From Palsa-504 sp050011155 (GTDB taxonomy: Bacteria > Actinomycetota > Actinomycetes > Streptosporangiales > Streptosporangiaceae), in the NCBI GenBank assembly GCA_050011155.1, contig JBEKJP010000012.1, positions 1 to 64,000 on the forward strand: 64,000 nt of DNA, given 5' to 3'. The notes under the pieces are model-generated. The model was given only the letters and a program-made list of their open reading frames with translations, ran no database searches and was not told where the DNA came from. Position numbers and translations under genes: made by a program. Below, one piece after another: positions 10,084 to 18,060 of this stretch; within the stretch, counting starts at the first letter, position 1; each line of letters starts with the position of its first letter.

Positions 10084-10197
10084 CCCGGTGCGGTCAGCCC
10101 GTGCCTCGGGCCCGACCACGGTGACCGTGGCGTGCGGCGCCAGGTGCCTGGCGACCGCCGCGCCGAACATCCCGTTGCCGACAATCAGGAAGTCCAC
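8971..10197 (-). CDS. FAD-dependent oxidoreductase, DAO family
   Basis: A DAO-superfamily flavoenzyme (amino-acid, sarcosine or glycine oxidase type) of 408 residues from the GTG at 10197. That start places the dinucleotide-binding motif FLIVGNGMFG at the N-terminus, as usual; in-frame starts exist up to 10278. A C-terminal stretch with ALGGNGRGAQ matches the second FAD contact region of the family. No signal peptide is visible, so it is probably cytosolic. It converges on the NRPS/mbtH genes and its TAA lies directly against the end of the conserved mbtH domain. It may be a tailoring oxidase of the peptide cluster or an unrelated neighbour. The substrate cannot be read from the sequence. Confidence 0.85.
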   Translation of the reverse strand: MDFLIVGNGMFGAAVARHLAPHATVTVVGPEARADRTGSSGTGADRTGAYGAHHDEGRIIGDLSRDITWSELNRLARESVTGLDPALVTPCGALTATPADAPGYPGVAGWLRERHGADIRVLTAAAARASFPMARFGPGETILHQPAAGHFSPRRYVALAMAAAQGNGATITPGTVLALRTSAAGAEAELGGGRRLHAGAAIVASGAFAAGSDLLSVPVALRAKSEVYAMAELDDLQAAELHAMPCITRSISHPQLADLYVLPPIRYPDGRVYLKVGANTMTDRWLPDPASVRAWYDHGDDGDLLPAFREVLADLLPGVRVRSWHARRCADAYTAHRRPYIDILEPGRLIIALGGNGRGAQAADAVGLLAADLALTGRWQSALPRDAFRYVSAAGPWNGMTLLRDQVR

Positions 10198-10280
10198 GAC
10201 GAGATCATTCCCGGCTCCCGGGACCGCCATCACCGGACGTTGCGAACTCACGAGCAAACATGGGGACAAAACGGACACAT

Positions 10281-10312
10281 AAAAAATAACCTGGAGCGAT
10301 GAAACTCCAGGT
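10281..10312 (-). terminator. Intrinsic terminator after tRNA-Lys
   Basis: On the minus strand an 8-bp perfect stem (ACCTGGAG / CTCCAGGT) with an 8-nt loop is followed by a T-rich tract (TTATTTTTT). It lies ten bases beyond the tRNA-Lys 3' end. Confidence 0.85.
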
Positions 10313-10321
10313 CAGTACGAG

Positions 10322-10394
10322 TGCGCCGCCAGGGACTCGAACCCCGAACCCGCAGATTAAGAGTCTGCTGCTCTGCCAGTTGAGCTAGCGGCGC
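10322..10394 (-). tRNA. tRNA-Lys (anticodon CTT)
   Basis: A 73-nt cloverleaf on the minus strand. The acceptor stem pairs GCGCCGC with GCGGCGC, the anticodon loop CTCTTAA is closed by CAGA/TCTG, and the T arm loop is TTCGAGT. CCA is not encoded. Confidence 0.95.
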
Positions 10395-10798
10395 CTTCGG
10401 AACGCTGTGATCGTAGCAGCAATCGGCGAGGCATTGCGAATCGCGCCGCCGGCCGTCCCCTGGCGCCCGGTCGAGGCGCCGGCTCCCGTCATCCGGCCGG
10501 GTGCTGGTCCCGGGGCCAGGGGCATCCGGCCGGAACTCCCATCTTCCGATACTGCCGACCGATAAGATCGGAAATACCGGGAACGTTCGGGATGCCCGGA
10601 GGAAGTTCGGAGGAAAAGCTTCAAACGACTAATACTTCGCGCGCCCTGTGGTAGCTCTCGAAGGGAAGGGTCCATATCGGGCTTGGCCTCGCGATTACGA
10701 TGTGCGATGAACCGGGTGCCGAATGTGGACGTAGAGAGACGTGTAGCAGACGACGGCGGAGACGTAGGCAGAGTGGGGTATTTGCGGGTGACGAAGGC
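10395..10798. other. 404-bp spacer without a gene
   Basis: This should contain the promoter of the leftward tRNA and of the rightward acyltransferase. I see a short CCGAT/ATCGG hairpin near 10560 but no convincing coding frame, riboswitch or consensus promoter. Confidence 0.5.
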
Positions 10799-12283
10799 AT
10801 GACCAACCGTAACGTTGTAGAGTCGGCGTCCGTGTCTGGACCGCGCCAGCTCCCCGTGCGGGAGGCCGCCGAACCGACCCAGGAGGCCGCCGAACCGACC
10901 CAGAAGCAGCCCGAGGTCCCGGCGACGGCCGCTCCGGCCGCGAAGGAAACCACCAGCCGGCTGGGCTGGCTTGACGTCCTGCGCGGCATCGCCGCGCTCG
11001 CCGTGGTCTTCGACCACGCGAGCTATTACGCGCTCCAGCACGTGCGGGGGCTCGTCTACCAGTGGTTCGATCCGGGTAACTACGGCGTCTTCGTCTTCTT
11101 CCTCATCAGCGGGTACATCGTGCCCGCGTCGCTGGAGCGCAAGGGCAGCATCCGCACCTTCTGGGTCAGCCGCCTGTTCCGGCTGTATCCGCTATACCTG
11201 CTGGCCGTGGGTGTCGCGGTGGCCTTCTACCTGACCAACATCGGGTCCGCCCGCGGCGAGGCCTCCGATCCGGCCGGCTCGTTCCTGTCCCAGCTACTGA
11301 TGATGTCGAACGTGCTGTCGGGACAGAACCTCCCCAACGTGGTCTGGTCGCTGTCCTACGAGATGGTTTTCTACCTGCTGCTCACCGCCCTGTTCATCGC
11401 CCGGGTGCACAAGCGCAGCAGCTGGTACGCACTGGCCTTCGCGGTCGCCGCGGTCGCCATCGGCGGCCTGCTGCCGCGGTCCGGCCTGGTCGGCAACGTG
11501 GCCCCGCTGCGGCTGGTCGCGCTCGTCACCGACCTGGTCGTGCTGGCCGGACTGGCCTTCGCGGTGGTGATGCGCGGCATGTCGCGGCTGCTCGGCGCGG
11601 GGCTCGCGGCGGTGGTGGCAATCGTGCTGCTCGCCTTCAACGGCGGCTGGATCTGGCCGTGGGAGGCGCTGTCCATCCTGGCCCTGATGTTCACCGGCAC
11701 CATGTTCTACCGGGCCGAACAGGGTCAGTACCCGTGGCGCAAGGCCATCGCGATCGGCGTGACCGTGCTGGGCCTGGCTATCGTGGCCGGGTTGTGGCAC
11801 AGCCGGGCGTGGGGCATGTCCGCGCACGCCGAGTTGCTCTGGTCGCGTCGCTGGGTCACCGCGTTCGGCCTGGCGGCCCTGACCTTCGCGGCTGGCCTGG
11901 CGCTCCGGCACGTCAGGTGGCCCCGGGCGCTGACCTGGCTCGGCCTGATCAGCTACTCCGTCTACCTGCTGCATCCGCTGGTCATCGAGGCCTACCACCA
12001 CTTCTTCCCGTCGCGCCAGCACGACTTCTACCTGCAGGTGCTGATCGCCGTCGGCTTGCTGGCCATCGTGATCGCGCTCAGCTCGGTCACGTACCTGTAC
12101 GTCGAGCGGCCGATGCAGAACGTCGGCCGCCGGGTCGGCCACTGGCTGGACGCCAGGTTCGGCCCCGACCGGGCACCAGGAACCGTTCCTCCGGCAGAGC
12201 GACGGTCGGCCATGGCGAGCCGTGGCCGTCCGGCCACCGAATTACCTGACACCGGCTCAGCGGACACCGGTTACCCGGTCTGA
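10799..12283 (+). CDS. Membrane acyltransferase, acyltransferase-3 (OafA/YrhL-like) family
   Basis: Integral membrane O-acyltransferase of about 494 residues from ATG 10799. A 50-residue Pro/Glu-rich cytosolic tail precedes the catalytic region, which begins LGWLDVLRGIAALAVVFDH. The R-G and V-x-x-x-H signature is typical of acyltransferase-3 proteins. About ten hydrophobic helices follow and a Pro/Ser-rich tail ends the protein. The family transfers acetyl or other acyl groups to sugars of cell-surface glycans or metabolites; the acceptor is unknown here. An upstream in-frame start exists at 10700 but adds an Arg-rich run with no hallmark. The stop overlaps a possible start of the phosphatase gene, so the genes may be cotranscribed. 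Confidence 0.88.
   Translation: MTNRNVVESASVSGPRQLPVREAAEPTQEAAEPTQKQPEVPATAAPAAKETTSRLGWLDVLRGIAALAVVFDHASYYALQHVRGLVYQWFDPGNYGVFVFFLISGYIVPASLERKGSIRTFWVSRLFRLYPLYLLAVGVAVAFYLTNIGSARGEASDPAGSFLSQLLMMSNVLSGQNLPNVVWSLSYEMVFYLLLTALFIARVHKRSSWYALAFAVAAVAIGGLLPRSGLVGNVAPLRLVALVTDLVVLAGLAFAVVMRGMSRLLGAGLAAVVAIVLLAFNGGWIWPWEALSILALMFTGTMFYRAEQGQYPWRKAIAIGVTVLGLAIVAGLWHSRAWGMSAHAELLWSRRWVTAFGLAALTFAAGLALRHVRWPRALTWLGLISYSVYLLHPLVIEAYHHFFPSRQHDFYLQVLIAVGLLAIVIALSSVTYLYVERPMQNVGRRVGHWLDARFGPDRAPGTVPPAERRSAMASRGRPATELPDTGSADTGYPV
10862..10903 (+). repeat. 21-bp tandem repeat within the acyltransferase gene
   Basis: Two perfect 21-bp copies encode EAAEPTQ twice in the disordered N-terminal tail. Confidence 0.9.
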
Positions 12284-12300
12284 TGCTGCATGCTGGTGTC

Positions 12301-12846
12301 ATGCCTGAGACACCAGCGGCTGAACTGCCAGGTCCGCGCGAACCTGGCCTGCCGTACCGGATTTGCCTCGTCTGCCTGGGGAACATCTGCCGGTCGCCGA
12401 TGGCCGAGATGGTCATGCGCGCCGAGCTTGACGCGGCCGGTCTCGACGGCAAGGCCGTCGTCGACAGCGCCGGCACGGGGGACTGGCATATCGGCGACCG
12501 GATGGACCCGGATGCCCGGGCCACGCTGGCCGGCCGCGGGTACGACGGCTCGGGCCCGGAGGCGCACCGCGCCCGGCAGTTCCAGCCGTCCTGGCTGGCC
12601 GGGTACGACCTGATCCTGGCCATGGACGCGCGTAACCTGGCGGACCTGAGGCGGATGGCCCTCGGCCAGGACGGCGAGCGGATCCGGCTGTTCGGCGAGG
12701 TGGGCGGGCTGCCGGCGGCCGGCCGCGGGGGCCGCGACATCCCCGATCCGTGGGGCGGCGGCCCGGCGGAGTTCGGCCGCGTGCTCGACCTGCTCCGCAC
12801 GGCCGCGCCGGTCATCGCGGCCCAGGTGGCCCGGCTGCTCGGGTGA
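12301..12846 (+). CDS. Low-molecular-weight protein-tyrosine phosphatase family
   Basis: A cytosolic 181-residue phosphatase. The P-loop VCLGNICRS holds the nucleophile Cys25 and Arg31, and the general-acid loop DIPDPWGG is present near residue 143. ATG 12301 was chosen because it begins just ahead of the core fold. An in-frame ATG at 12283 overlaps the previous stop and is possible. The stop codon overlaps the GTG of the fructosamine-kinase homologue. In bacteria this pairing is linked to protein deglycation: the phosphatase acts on sugar-phosphate adducts and the kinase destabilises ketoamines. Relatives of this fold also act on phosphotyrosine, so the name alone does not decide the substrate. 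Confidence 0.9.
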   Translation: MPETPAAELPGPREPGLPYRICLVCLGNICRSPMAEMVMRAELDAAGLDGKAVVDSAGTGDWHIGDRMDPDARATLAGRGYDGSGPEAHRARQFQPSWLAGYDLILAMDARNLADLRRMALGQDGERIRLFGEVGGLPAAGRGGRDIPDPWGGGPAEFGRVLDLLRTAAPVIAAQVARLLG

Positions 12847-13754
12847 CCTCGGCCGCCCGCCGGATCGCCCGGCTGACCGGCCTGGCCGTCCGTGACGCGC
12901 GCGTCGTCGGTGCCCAGCACGGTTACCAGCACCTCATGGTCACCCTGGCCGGCGGCCAGCGTGCCTTCGCCAAGGTGGCGGCCGAGGACCGAGCGGCCGA
13001 GGACCGAGCGGCCGGGGACGAATCAGGCCCGGCTGAGATCGCCATCGCGTTCGCGGCCGAGGCGAACGGCCTGCGCTGGCTGGCCGAGGCGGACGCCGTT
13101 CCGGTGCCCGAGGTGCTCGCCGTGACCGAAACCGCCCTCGTCATCTCGATGATCCCGCCGGGCCTGGCCACGCCGTCGGCCGCGTTCGGGTTTGGCGCCG
13201 AACTCGCCCAGTTGCACGCGGCCGGGGCCGAGGATTTCGGGGCTCCCTGGCCGGGCGTCATCGCCAGCCTGCCGCTGGACAATACGCCCGGCCCGGGCCC
13301 GCCAGACTGGCCGCGGTGGTACGCCAGCCGCCGGCTGCTGCCTTACCTGCGCCGGGCGGTGGATTCCGGTGCGCTCGGGCCGGGCGATGCGCGGCTGGTC
13401 GAGGCGGTGACGGAGCGGATCGGCTCGCTGGCCGGGCCGCCCGAGCCGCCCAGCCGCATCCACGGCGACTGCTGGGCCGGGAACGTGCTGTGGTCCGGCG
13501 ACCGGGGCTGGCTCATCGACCCGGCCGCCCATGGCGGTCACCGCGAGACCGACCTGGCCATGCTGGCCCTGTTCGGCGCGCCCGCGCTGGACCGCGTCCT
13601 GGCTGGCTATAACGACACGGCGCCGCTCGCGCCGGGCTGGCGGGCCAGGATCCCGCTGCACCAGCTGCATCCGCTGCTGGTGCACGCCTGCCTGTTCGGC
13701 GCGTCCTACGCCGAAGGTGTCCGGACGGCGGCGCGAGCTGCCCTCGCGGCCTAG
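12843..13754 (+). CDS. Fructosamine/ketosamine 3-kinase family protein
   Basis: A 303-residue kinase-fold protein beginning at the GTG that overlaps the phosphatase stop. It has the family motif IHGDCWAGNVLW (catalytic Asp and Asn) and a metal-binding IDPAAHGGHRETDLAM segment, both typical of FN3K homologues. Bacterial members phosphorylate ribulosamines and erythrulosamines on proteins so the sugar can fall off. The four-base overlap and the phosphatase partner support a shared repair role. A short repeat (AAEDRAAEDRAAG) at about residues 45-57 is a small in-frame expansion. No membrane segment is seen. Confidence 0.88.
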   Translation: MTSAARRIARLTGLAVRDARVVGAQHGYQHLMVTLAGGQRAFAKVAAEDRAAEDRAAGDESGPAEIAIAFAAEANGLRWLAEADAVPVPEVLAVTETALVISMIPPGLATPSAAFGFGAELAQLHAAGAEDFGAPWPGVIASLPLDNTPGPGPPDWPRWYASRRLLPYLRRAVDSGALGPGDARLVEAVTERIGSLAGPPEPPSRIHGDCWAGNVLWSGDRGWLIDPAAHGGHRETDLAMLALFGAPALDRVLAGYNDTAPLAPGWRARIPLHQLHPLLVHACLFGASYAEGVRTAARAALAA

Positions 13755-13799
13755 ATAGGCCGAGTTCCGGTGCCGCCCTGACGTAAACCCCTACAATTG

Positions 13800-13814
13800 G
13801 TCCCCATTGGGGAC
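13800..13814. promoter_or_regulatory. Perfect palindrome upstream of the Cys-repeat protein
   Basis: GTCCCC-ATT-GGGGAC, 23 bases before the proposed GTG start. It could be an operator or a short hairpin in the leader; nothing further supports either. Confidence 0.4.
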
Positions 13815-13836
13815 ACATGGGGAAGATGGCGCAATT

Positions 13837-15000
13837 GTGAGCGGAAGTGACGGCCGTCCGGCCGAAGACCAGGCCGGGGGGCCTGGGAGTTTCGGGAATC
13901 AGTCGAGCCCGGGCGGGATCCCGCCGAGCTTCGGCGCGTCCGCACCCAAGCCGCCAGTGCCAAAGGCGCCCGTCTCCGAGACGCCAGTGCCCGAGCCTCA
14001 GGCGGCCGAACCCGATGACGGCTCCTCGGTCGGCTGGTACCCGAGCACCCCGTCGGCTGGCCCCTTCGCCAGCCCGTCGACCCCGCCCCGCCGCCGCGTT
14101 CCCGCTTTGTCCCGCCCCGGCAAGCCGGACGCTGGCAAGCCGGGCGCTGGCAAGCCGGGGCCCGGTAAGTCCAAGCCGGGCGGATCCGGCGGCCGGTCGC
14201 TGTCCTGGGGCAGCCGCGGCGCGCTGATGAACGTCTTGCTGTTCGGAGCCGGGCCGCTCGCCCTGGCCGGCCTCATCGTGGTCGCCTTCGTGATCGTGGC
14301 TCCCGGTAAGGGATCAGCCGCGAGCCTCGGCTTCAAGGCGGGCCCGGCGCCCAGCACGCAGCAGATCTCTGCCAGCGCCCTGGCCACTGCCTCCGCGTCG
14401 CCTTCGGTGTCGCCGTCGGCGCCCAAGAAGAAGAAGCACCCGCACGCGACCAGTTCGGCCTCGCTCCCGGACAAGGTGGTCCCGCGGACCAGCCCGGGCA
14501 AGAAGAAGGCCGCGCCCAAGCCCACGCACAAGTCCGGCGGCGGCCGGGTGGCGGCGCACAACCTGGGCGCGCCCAACTTCAGCGGGTACTGCCAGCACAT
14601 CGGCCACCAGACCGCGGAAACGGTCGCCAGCAACGCCTACGGCTGGCGCTGCTCGCTCTACCCGTCCCTGGCACTCGACGTCGGCAGCGTCTGTGCGTAC
14701 AGCTATCGCCTGAGCACCAGCCAGGTGATCGACGTGAGCACCAACTTCAACGACCCCGACGCCTGGCAGTGCTGGCGCGTCAACCAGTACCTGGGCGCGC
14801 TCGACTTCGCCAGCTACTGCGCCCAGGCCGGCCTCGGCACCAGCAAGCTGGTCGCGAACGACGCCTATGGCTGGTACTGCACCGAGCCTTCGTCCCCGGT
14901 CGACACGAACGCCGCCTGCGATGCCCTTTACCACGTCAGCGGTGCGGTCTCCCGCTTTACCTTGTTCACCAACCCTGATTCCTGGCAGTGCTGGGCCTGA
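13837..15000 (+). CDS. Single-pass membrane protein with duplicated extracellular Cys-rich domain
   Basis: I do not recognise a named family. From the GTG at 13837 (preceded by GGGGAAG) the 387-residue protein has a Pro/Gly/Lys-rich cytosolic tail (1-126), one transmembrane helix (about 127-157), a Ser/Lys-rich linker, and two tandem repeats of about 70 residues (about 244-315 and 316-387). Each repeat contains LG..(N/D)F..YC, AYGW.C, a third Cys and ends WQCW. The four Cys per repeat suggest two disulphides outside the cell. The type and repeats suggest a wall- or surface-associated binding protein. It stands alone between the kinase homologue and a convergent histidine kinase gene. A TTG at 13807 is an alternative start. 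Confidence 0.75.
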   Translation: MSGSDGRPAEDQAGGPGSFGNQSSPGGIPPSFGASAPKPPVPKAPVSETPVPEPQAAEPDDGSSVGWYPSTPSAGPFASPSTPPRRRVPALSRPGKPDAGKPGAGKPGPGKSKPGGSGGRSLSWGSRGALMNVLLFGAGPLALAGLIVVAFVIVAPGKGSAASLGFKAGPAPSTQQISASALATASASPSVSPSAPKKKKHPHATSSASLPDKVVPRTSPGKKKAAPKPTHKSGGGRVAAHNLGAPNFSGYCQHIGHQTAETVASNAYGWRCSLYPSLALDVGSVCAYSYRLSTSQVIDVSTNFNDPDAWQCWRVNQYLGALDFASYCAQAGLGTSKLVANDAYGWYCTEPSSPVDTNAACDALYHVSGAVSRFTLFTNPDSWQCWA

Positions 15001-15102
15001 CCCTGCCCCGGCCACGTTAACCACCATTTATGCCGAACGAGTGCGGAAACCCCCGCCCTCGTCCCACTGCCTGCCCGACCAGGCCGGCCTGATGGGGGCG
15101 CG

Positions 15103-16836
15103 CTAGCCCTTGCCGTCGAACATCACGACGTCTTCGCCAGCCTGGGCCGGAGCCTCGCCCGGCTCGTCCAGGTCGTCGTCATCGGCGGCGGTGTCCCCCT
15201 GCGCCTCGGGGTCGAGCGGCAGCGCGATGCGGAACGTCGCGCCCCGGCCGGGCCCGGTCCGCACCGAGGCGACGCCGCCGTGCGCGATGACGAGCGCGTT
15301 CACGATGGCCAGGCCGAGCCCGCTGCCGCCGGTGGCGCGTGTCCTGGCCTGGTCCGCGCGGTAGAAGCGTTCGAACACGCGCTGGGCCTGCTCCGTGGAC
15401 ATGCCCGGCCCGTGGTCGGTCACGTCCAGCGTCACGGCCGCCGGTGAACTGGGCACCCGCGGGTCGAGCGTCCCGGAACCGATCGACACCTCGATCGGCG
15501 TGCCGTCCGGCGTGTGGGTGAGCGCGTTGCTCATCAGGTTCCCGATGACCTGCCGCAGCCGCGGTTCGTCGCCGGTGACCAGAAACGCGGCCCCGGGCTG
15601 GACCGACAGCTCGATAGTCCGGTTCGGGGCGAGCAGCCGGGTGTCGTGCACCGCGTCCGCGGCCAGGATGAGCAGGTCGATCGGCTGGTGGGCCAGCGGC
15701 CGCTGCTGGTCAAGCCGGGCCAGCAGCAGCAGGTCCTCGACGAGGAGCCCCATCCGGGCCGCCTCTTTCTCCACCCGCTGCATGATCCGGTCCAGGTCGT
15801 CCGGCTGCAGTCCGTTCCCTGGGCCCGGCGCGGCCGCCTCGTGCCTGTCCCAGCGGGCTACCAGGCCGCCCCGCTGGCGGTAGTACTCGGCGAAACCCCG
15901 GATCGCGGTCAGCGGGGTGCGCAGCTCGTGGCTGGCGTCGGCGATGAAGCGGCGCATCCGCTCCTCGGAATGGTGCGCCGCCGCCTCGGACTCCTCCCGC
16001 GCGTGGAAGGCGGTCTCGATCTGGTCCAGCATGCTGTTCAGCGACCGGCCTAGGCTGCCGATCTCGGTGCGCGGATCACCTTCGCGCAGGCGCCGGTTCA
16101 GGTGCCCCTCCGCGATCTCCCCCGCGGTCTCCTCGATATCCACCAGCGGCCGCAGGCTCGCCCGCACCAGGGCGATTCCGGCCAGCAGCAGCACGACCAC
16201 GATGAGCAGGCCGACGACCAGCTCGGTGATGGCCAGCCGGCTGATCACGGCGCTGATGTTGCCGAGGTCGATGCCCACGACCAGCGTCCCGTTGACCTGC
16301 TGGGTGCCCGAGGCGGTTATCACCTGGTAGGAAACCGGCCCGGCGATCACCCGCCAGGTGTCATTGCCCGACTGGGCGTGCACCGTCACCGGCGTCCCGT
16401 TGTTGGCGCTGGCCCAGGCCAGGTTGGTGGAGACGTCGGGGAGCGACTGGGGGACACCGTAGCCGCCCATGTTGACGCTCCCGGACTCGCTGCCGGGGAT
16501 GCTGAGCGGGGTTCCCGGCTCCTGCACGCCGAGCAGGATGTTAGTGCCCCTCACCCCCAGGACCTGGCCGGGTGTCCAGCCCTGGTCGCTGTAGATGGTG
16601 TCGTTGACGATGGTGCCGTAGGTCGATTGCAGGACGTTGTCATCCTGCGAGGTCAGGTAGGACCGCAGGACCCAGCCGCTGCTCAGGCTGATGACCACGA
16701 GCGCCACCGCCACCAGCGCGAGCAGTGTCGTGATCAGCTTGGCCCGCAGCGACGTCCGGTCGGACAGGTCACGCAGTCCCTGCCAGGACCGGGTCGTCCG
16801 GGCGCCATCCTGGCTCCCCGCACCCGCCGTTGTCAT
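15103..16836 (-). CDS. Two-component sensor histidine kinase (MprB/TcrY-like)
   Basis: Membrane kinase of 577 residues. TM1 is at about 31-53, followed by an extracytoplasmic sensor of about 150 residues, TM2, then a HAMP linker. The HisKA motif FIADASHELRTPLTAIRGF carries the phospho-accepting His. HATPase boxes follow: N box NLMSNALTHTP, G1 DHGPGM, and G2 GGSGLGLAI. The tail is strongly acidic (DDDDLDE). It lies 30 bp downstream of the response regulator on the same strand, so the two are almost certainly cotranscribed partners. The signal is unknown. Confidence 0.93.
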   Translation of the reverse strand: MTTAGAGSQDGARTTRSWQGLRDLSDRTSLRAKLITTLLALVAVALVVISLSSGWVLRSYLTSQDDNVLQSTYGTIVNDTIYSDQGWTPGQVLGVRGTNILLGVQEPGTPLSIPGSESGSVNMGGYGVPQSLPDVSTNLAWASANNGTPVTVHAQSGNDTWRVIAGPVSYQVITASGTQQVNGTLVVGIDLGNISAVISRLAITELVVGLLIVVVLLLAGIALVRASLRPLVDIEETAGEIAEGHLNRRLREGDPRTEIGSLGRSLNSMLDQIETAFHAREESEAAAHHSEERMRRFIADASHELRTPLTAIRGFAEYYRQRGGLVARWDRHEAAAPGPGNGLQPDDLDRIMQRVEKEAARMGLLVEDLLLLARLDQQRPLAHQPIDLLILAADAVHDTRLLAPNRTIELSVQPGAAFLVTGDEPRLRQVIGNLMSNALTHTPDGTPIEVSIGSGTLDPRVPSSPAAVTLDVTDHGPGMSTEQAQRVFERFYRADQARTRATGGSGLGLAIVNALVIAHGGVASVRTGPGRGATFRIALPLDPEAQGDTAADDDDLDEPGEAPAQAGEDVVMFDGKG

Positions 16837-16866
16837 ACCAGGCTCACAGAATTAGAACTCGCAAAG

Positions 16867-17601
16867 CTAGGCAGAAGGCAGCCGCAGCACGTACCCCACA
16901 CCGCGCAGGGTATGGATCAGCCGCGGCTCTTTGGTGTCGACCTTGCGCCGTAGTACGGACACGTAGGACTCGACGATGCCGGTGTCCCCGCGGAAGTCGT
17001 AATCCCAGACGTGGTCCAGGATCTGCATCTTGGACAGGACCCGGTTGGCGTTGCTCATGAAGTACCTGAGCAGCTTGAACTCGGTGGGGGAGAGCTGGAT
17101 CTGCTCCCCGCCCCGCCACACCTCGTGGCTCTCCTCGTCGAGTTCGAGGTCGGCGAAGGTCAGCCGGGGCGTGGGCTCGACGCCGTCACCGCGGGTCCGG
17201 CGGAGCACCGCGCGGATCCGGGCGATGACCTCTTCCAAGCTGAACGGCTTGGTGACGTAGTCGTCGCCGCCCAGCGTGAGGCCGCGGATCTTGTCCTCGG
17301 TGGCGTCCCGGGCGGTCAGGAAGACGACCGGGATGCGGGCACCCCCGCCGCGCAGCCGCCTGATGACATCGAAGCCGTCCATGTCGGGCAGCATCACGTC
17401 GAGCACGATGAGGTCGGGCCGGTGACGCTGAGCGGCCTGTACCGCCTCGGTTCCGGCTGCCGCCGTGACGACGTCGAAACCCGCGTAGCGCAGGCTCGCG
17501 GACAGCAACTCAAGGATGTTCGGCTCGTCCTCGACGACAAGCAGCCTGGCATCCGGTCGCTGCCTCGCATCGGTCAGCGTTTCCATGCTCTGTATTGTCA
17601 C
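16867..17601 (-). CDS. OmpR/PhoB-family response regulator
   Basis: Receiver domain (about 18-130) with the acidic pocket EDE, phospho-acceptor Asp in VLDVMLPDMDG, conserved Thr in FLTARD and Lys in VTKPFS. It is followed by a winged-helix effector domain ending RLIHTLRGVGYVLR, which is diagnostic of the OmpR/PhoB class. 244 residues from GTG 17601; ATG 17586 is an alternative. First gene of a two-gene operon with the histidine kinase. Confidence 0.93.
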   Translation of the reverse strand: MTIQSMETLTDARQRPDARLLVVEDEPNILELLSASLRYAGFDVVTAAAGTEAVQAAQRHRPDLIVLDVMLPDMDGFDVIRRLRGGGARIPVVFLTARDATEDKIRGLTLGGDDYVTKPFSLEEVIARIRAVLRRTRGDGVEPTPRLTFADLELDEESHEVWRGGEQIQLSPTEFKLLRYFMSNANRVLSKMQILDHVWDYDFRGDTGIVESYVSVLRRKVDTKEPRLIHTLRGVGYVLRLPSA

Positions 17602-17664
17602 CCGCCACGCTGAGGATAACCTGAAGGCCCGCTGGATAAGATCTCCGTCCGGCGCCGCCCCGGG

Positions 17665-17919
17665 TCACCGCGTCGCGGACCCGGCCTCGCGCCAGTAGGC
17701 GATGGCGGCAGGCCGCGAGCCGACGCCGAGCTTGGAATAGATGCGTCTGACGTGGTTCTTCACCGTTTTCTCGGCTAGGAACAGGTGCGCGGCGATCTCC
17801 CCGTTGGTCTGCCCGTCCGCGATCAGCGACATGACCTCTGCCTCGCGCGCGGACAGCCCGGTGCCGTTGAGAGCGGGTCCCTCGCCTCCGTCTGGCCAAG
17901 GGACCGTGCGATCGTCCAT
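17665..17919 (-). CDS. Stand-alone LuxR/GerE-type helix-turn-helix regulator
   Basis: Only 84 residues from ATG 17919 (a GTG at 17940 would add seven). It is essentially a bare GerE DNA-binding domain: LSAREAEVMSLIADGQTN, then IAAHLFLAEKTVKNHVRRI. No receiver or sensor domain is present, so control must come through its level or a partner. It lies upstream of and on the same strand as the two-component genes, but with a 63-bp gap, so cotranscription is possible and unproven. Confidence 0.85.
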   Translation of the reverse strand: MDDRTVPWPDGGEGPALNGTGLSAREAEVMSLIADGQTNGEIAAHLFLAEKTVKNHVRRIYSKLGVGSRPAAIAYWREAGSATR

Positions 17920-18060
17920 CTGACCTCCGACTGCGGACACGGACCCGGCGGGGCCCTTACCGCAGCGAACGTACCAAACACGGTAGGTACTCCGATATGA
18001 ACCGACTTAGTCAGTACATGTACCCAGCATCCCGACCTGCATACATTTGGCGGGAGCGGG

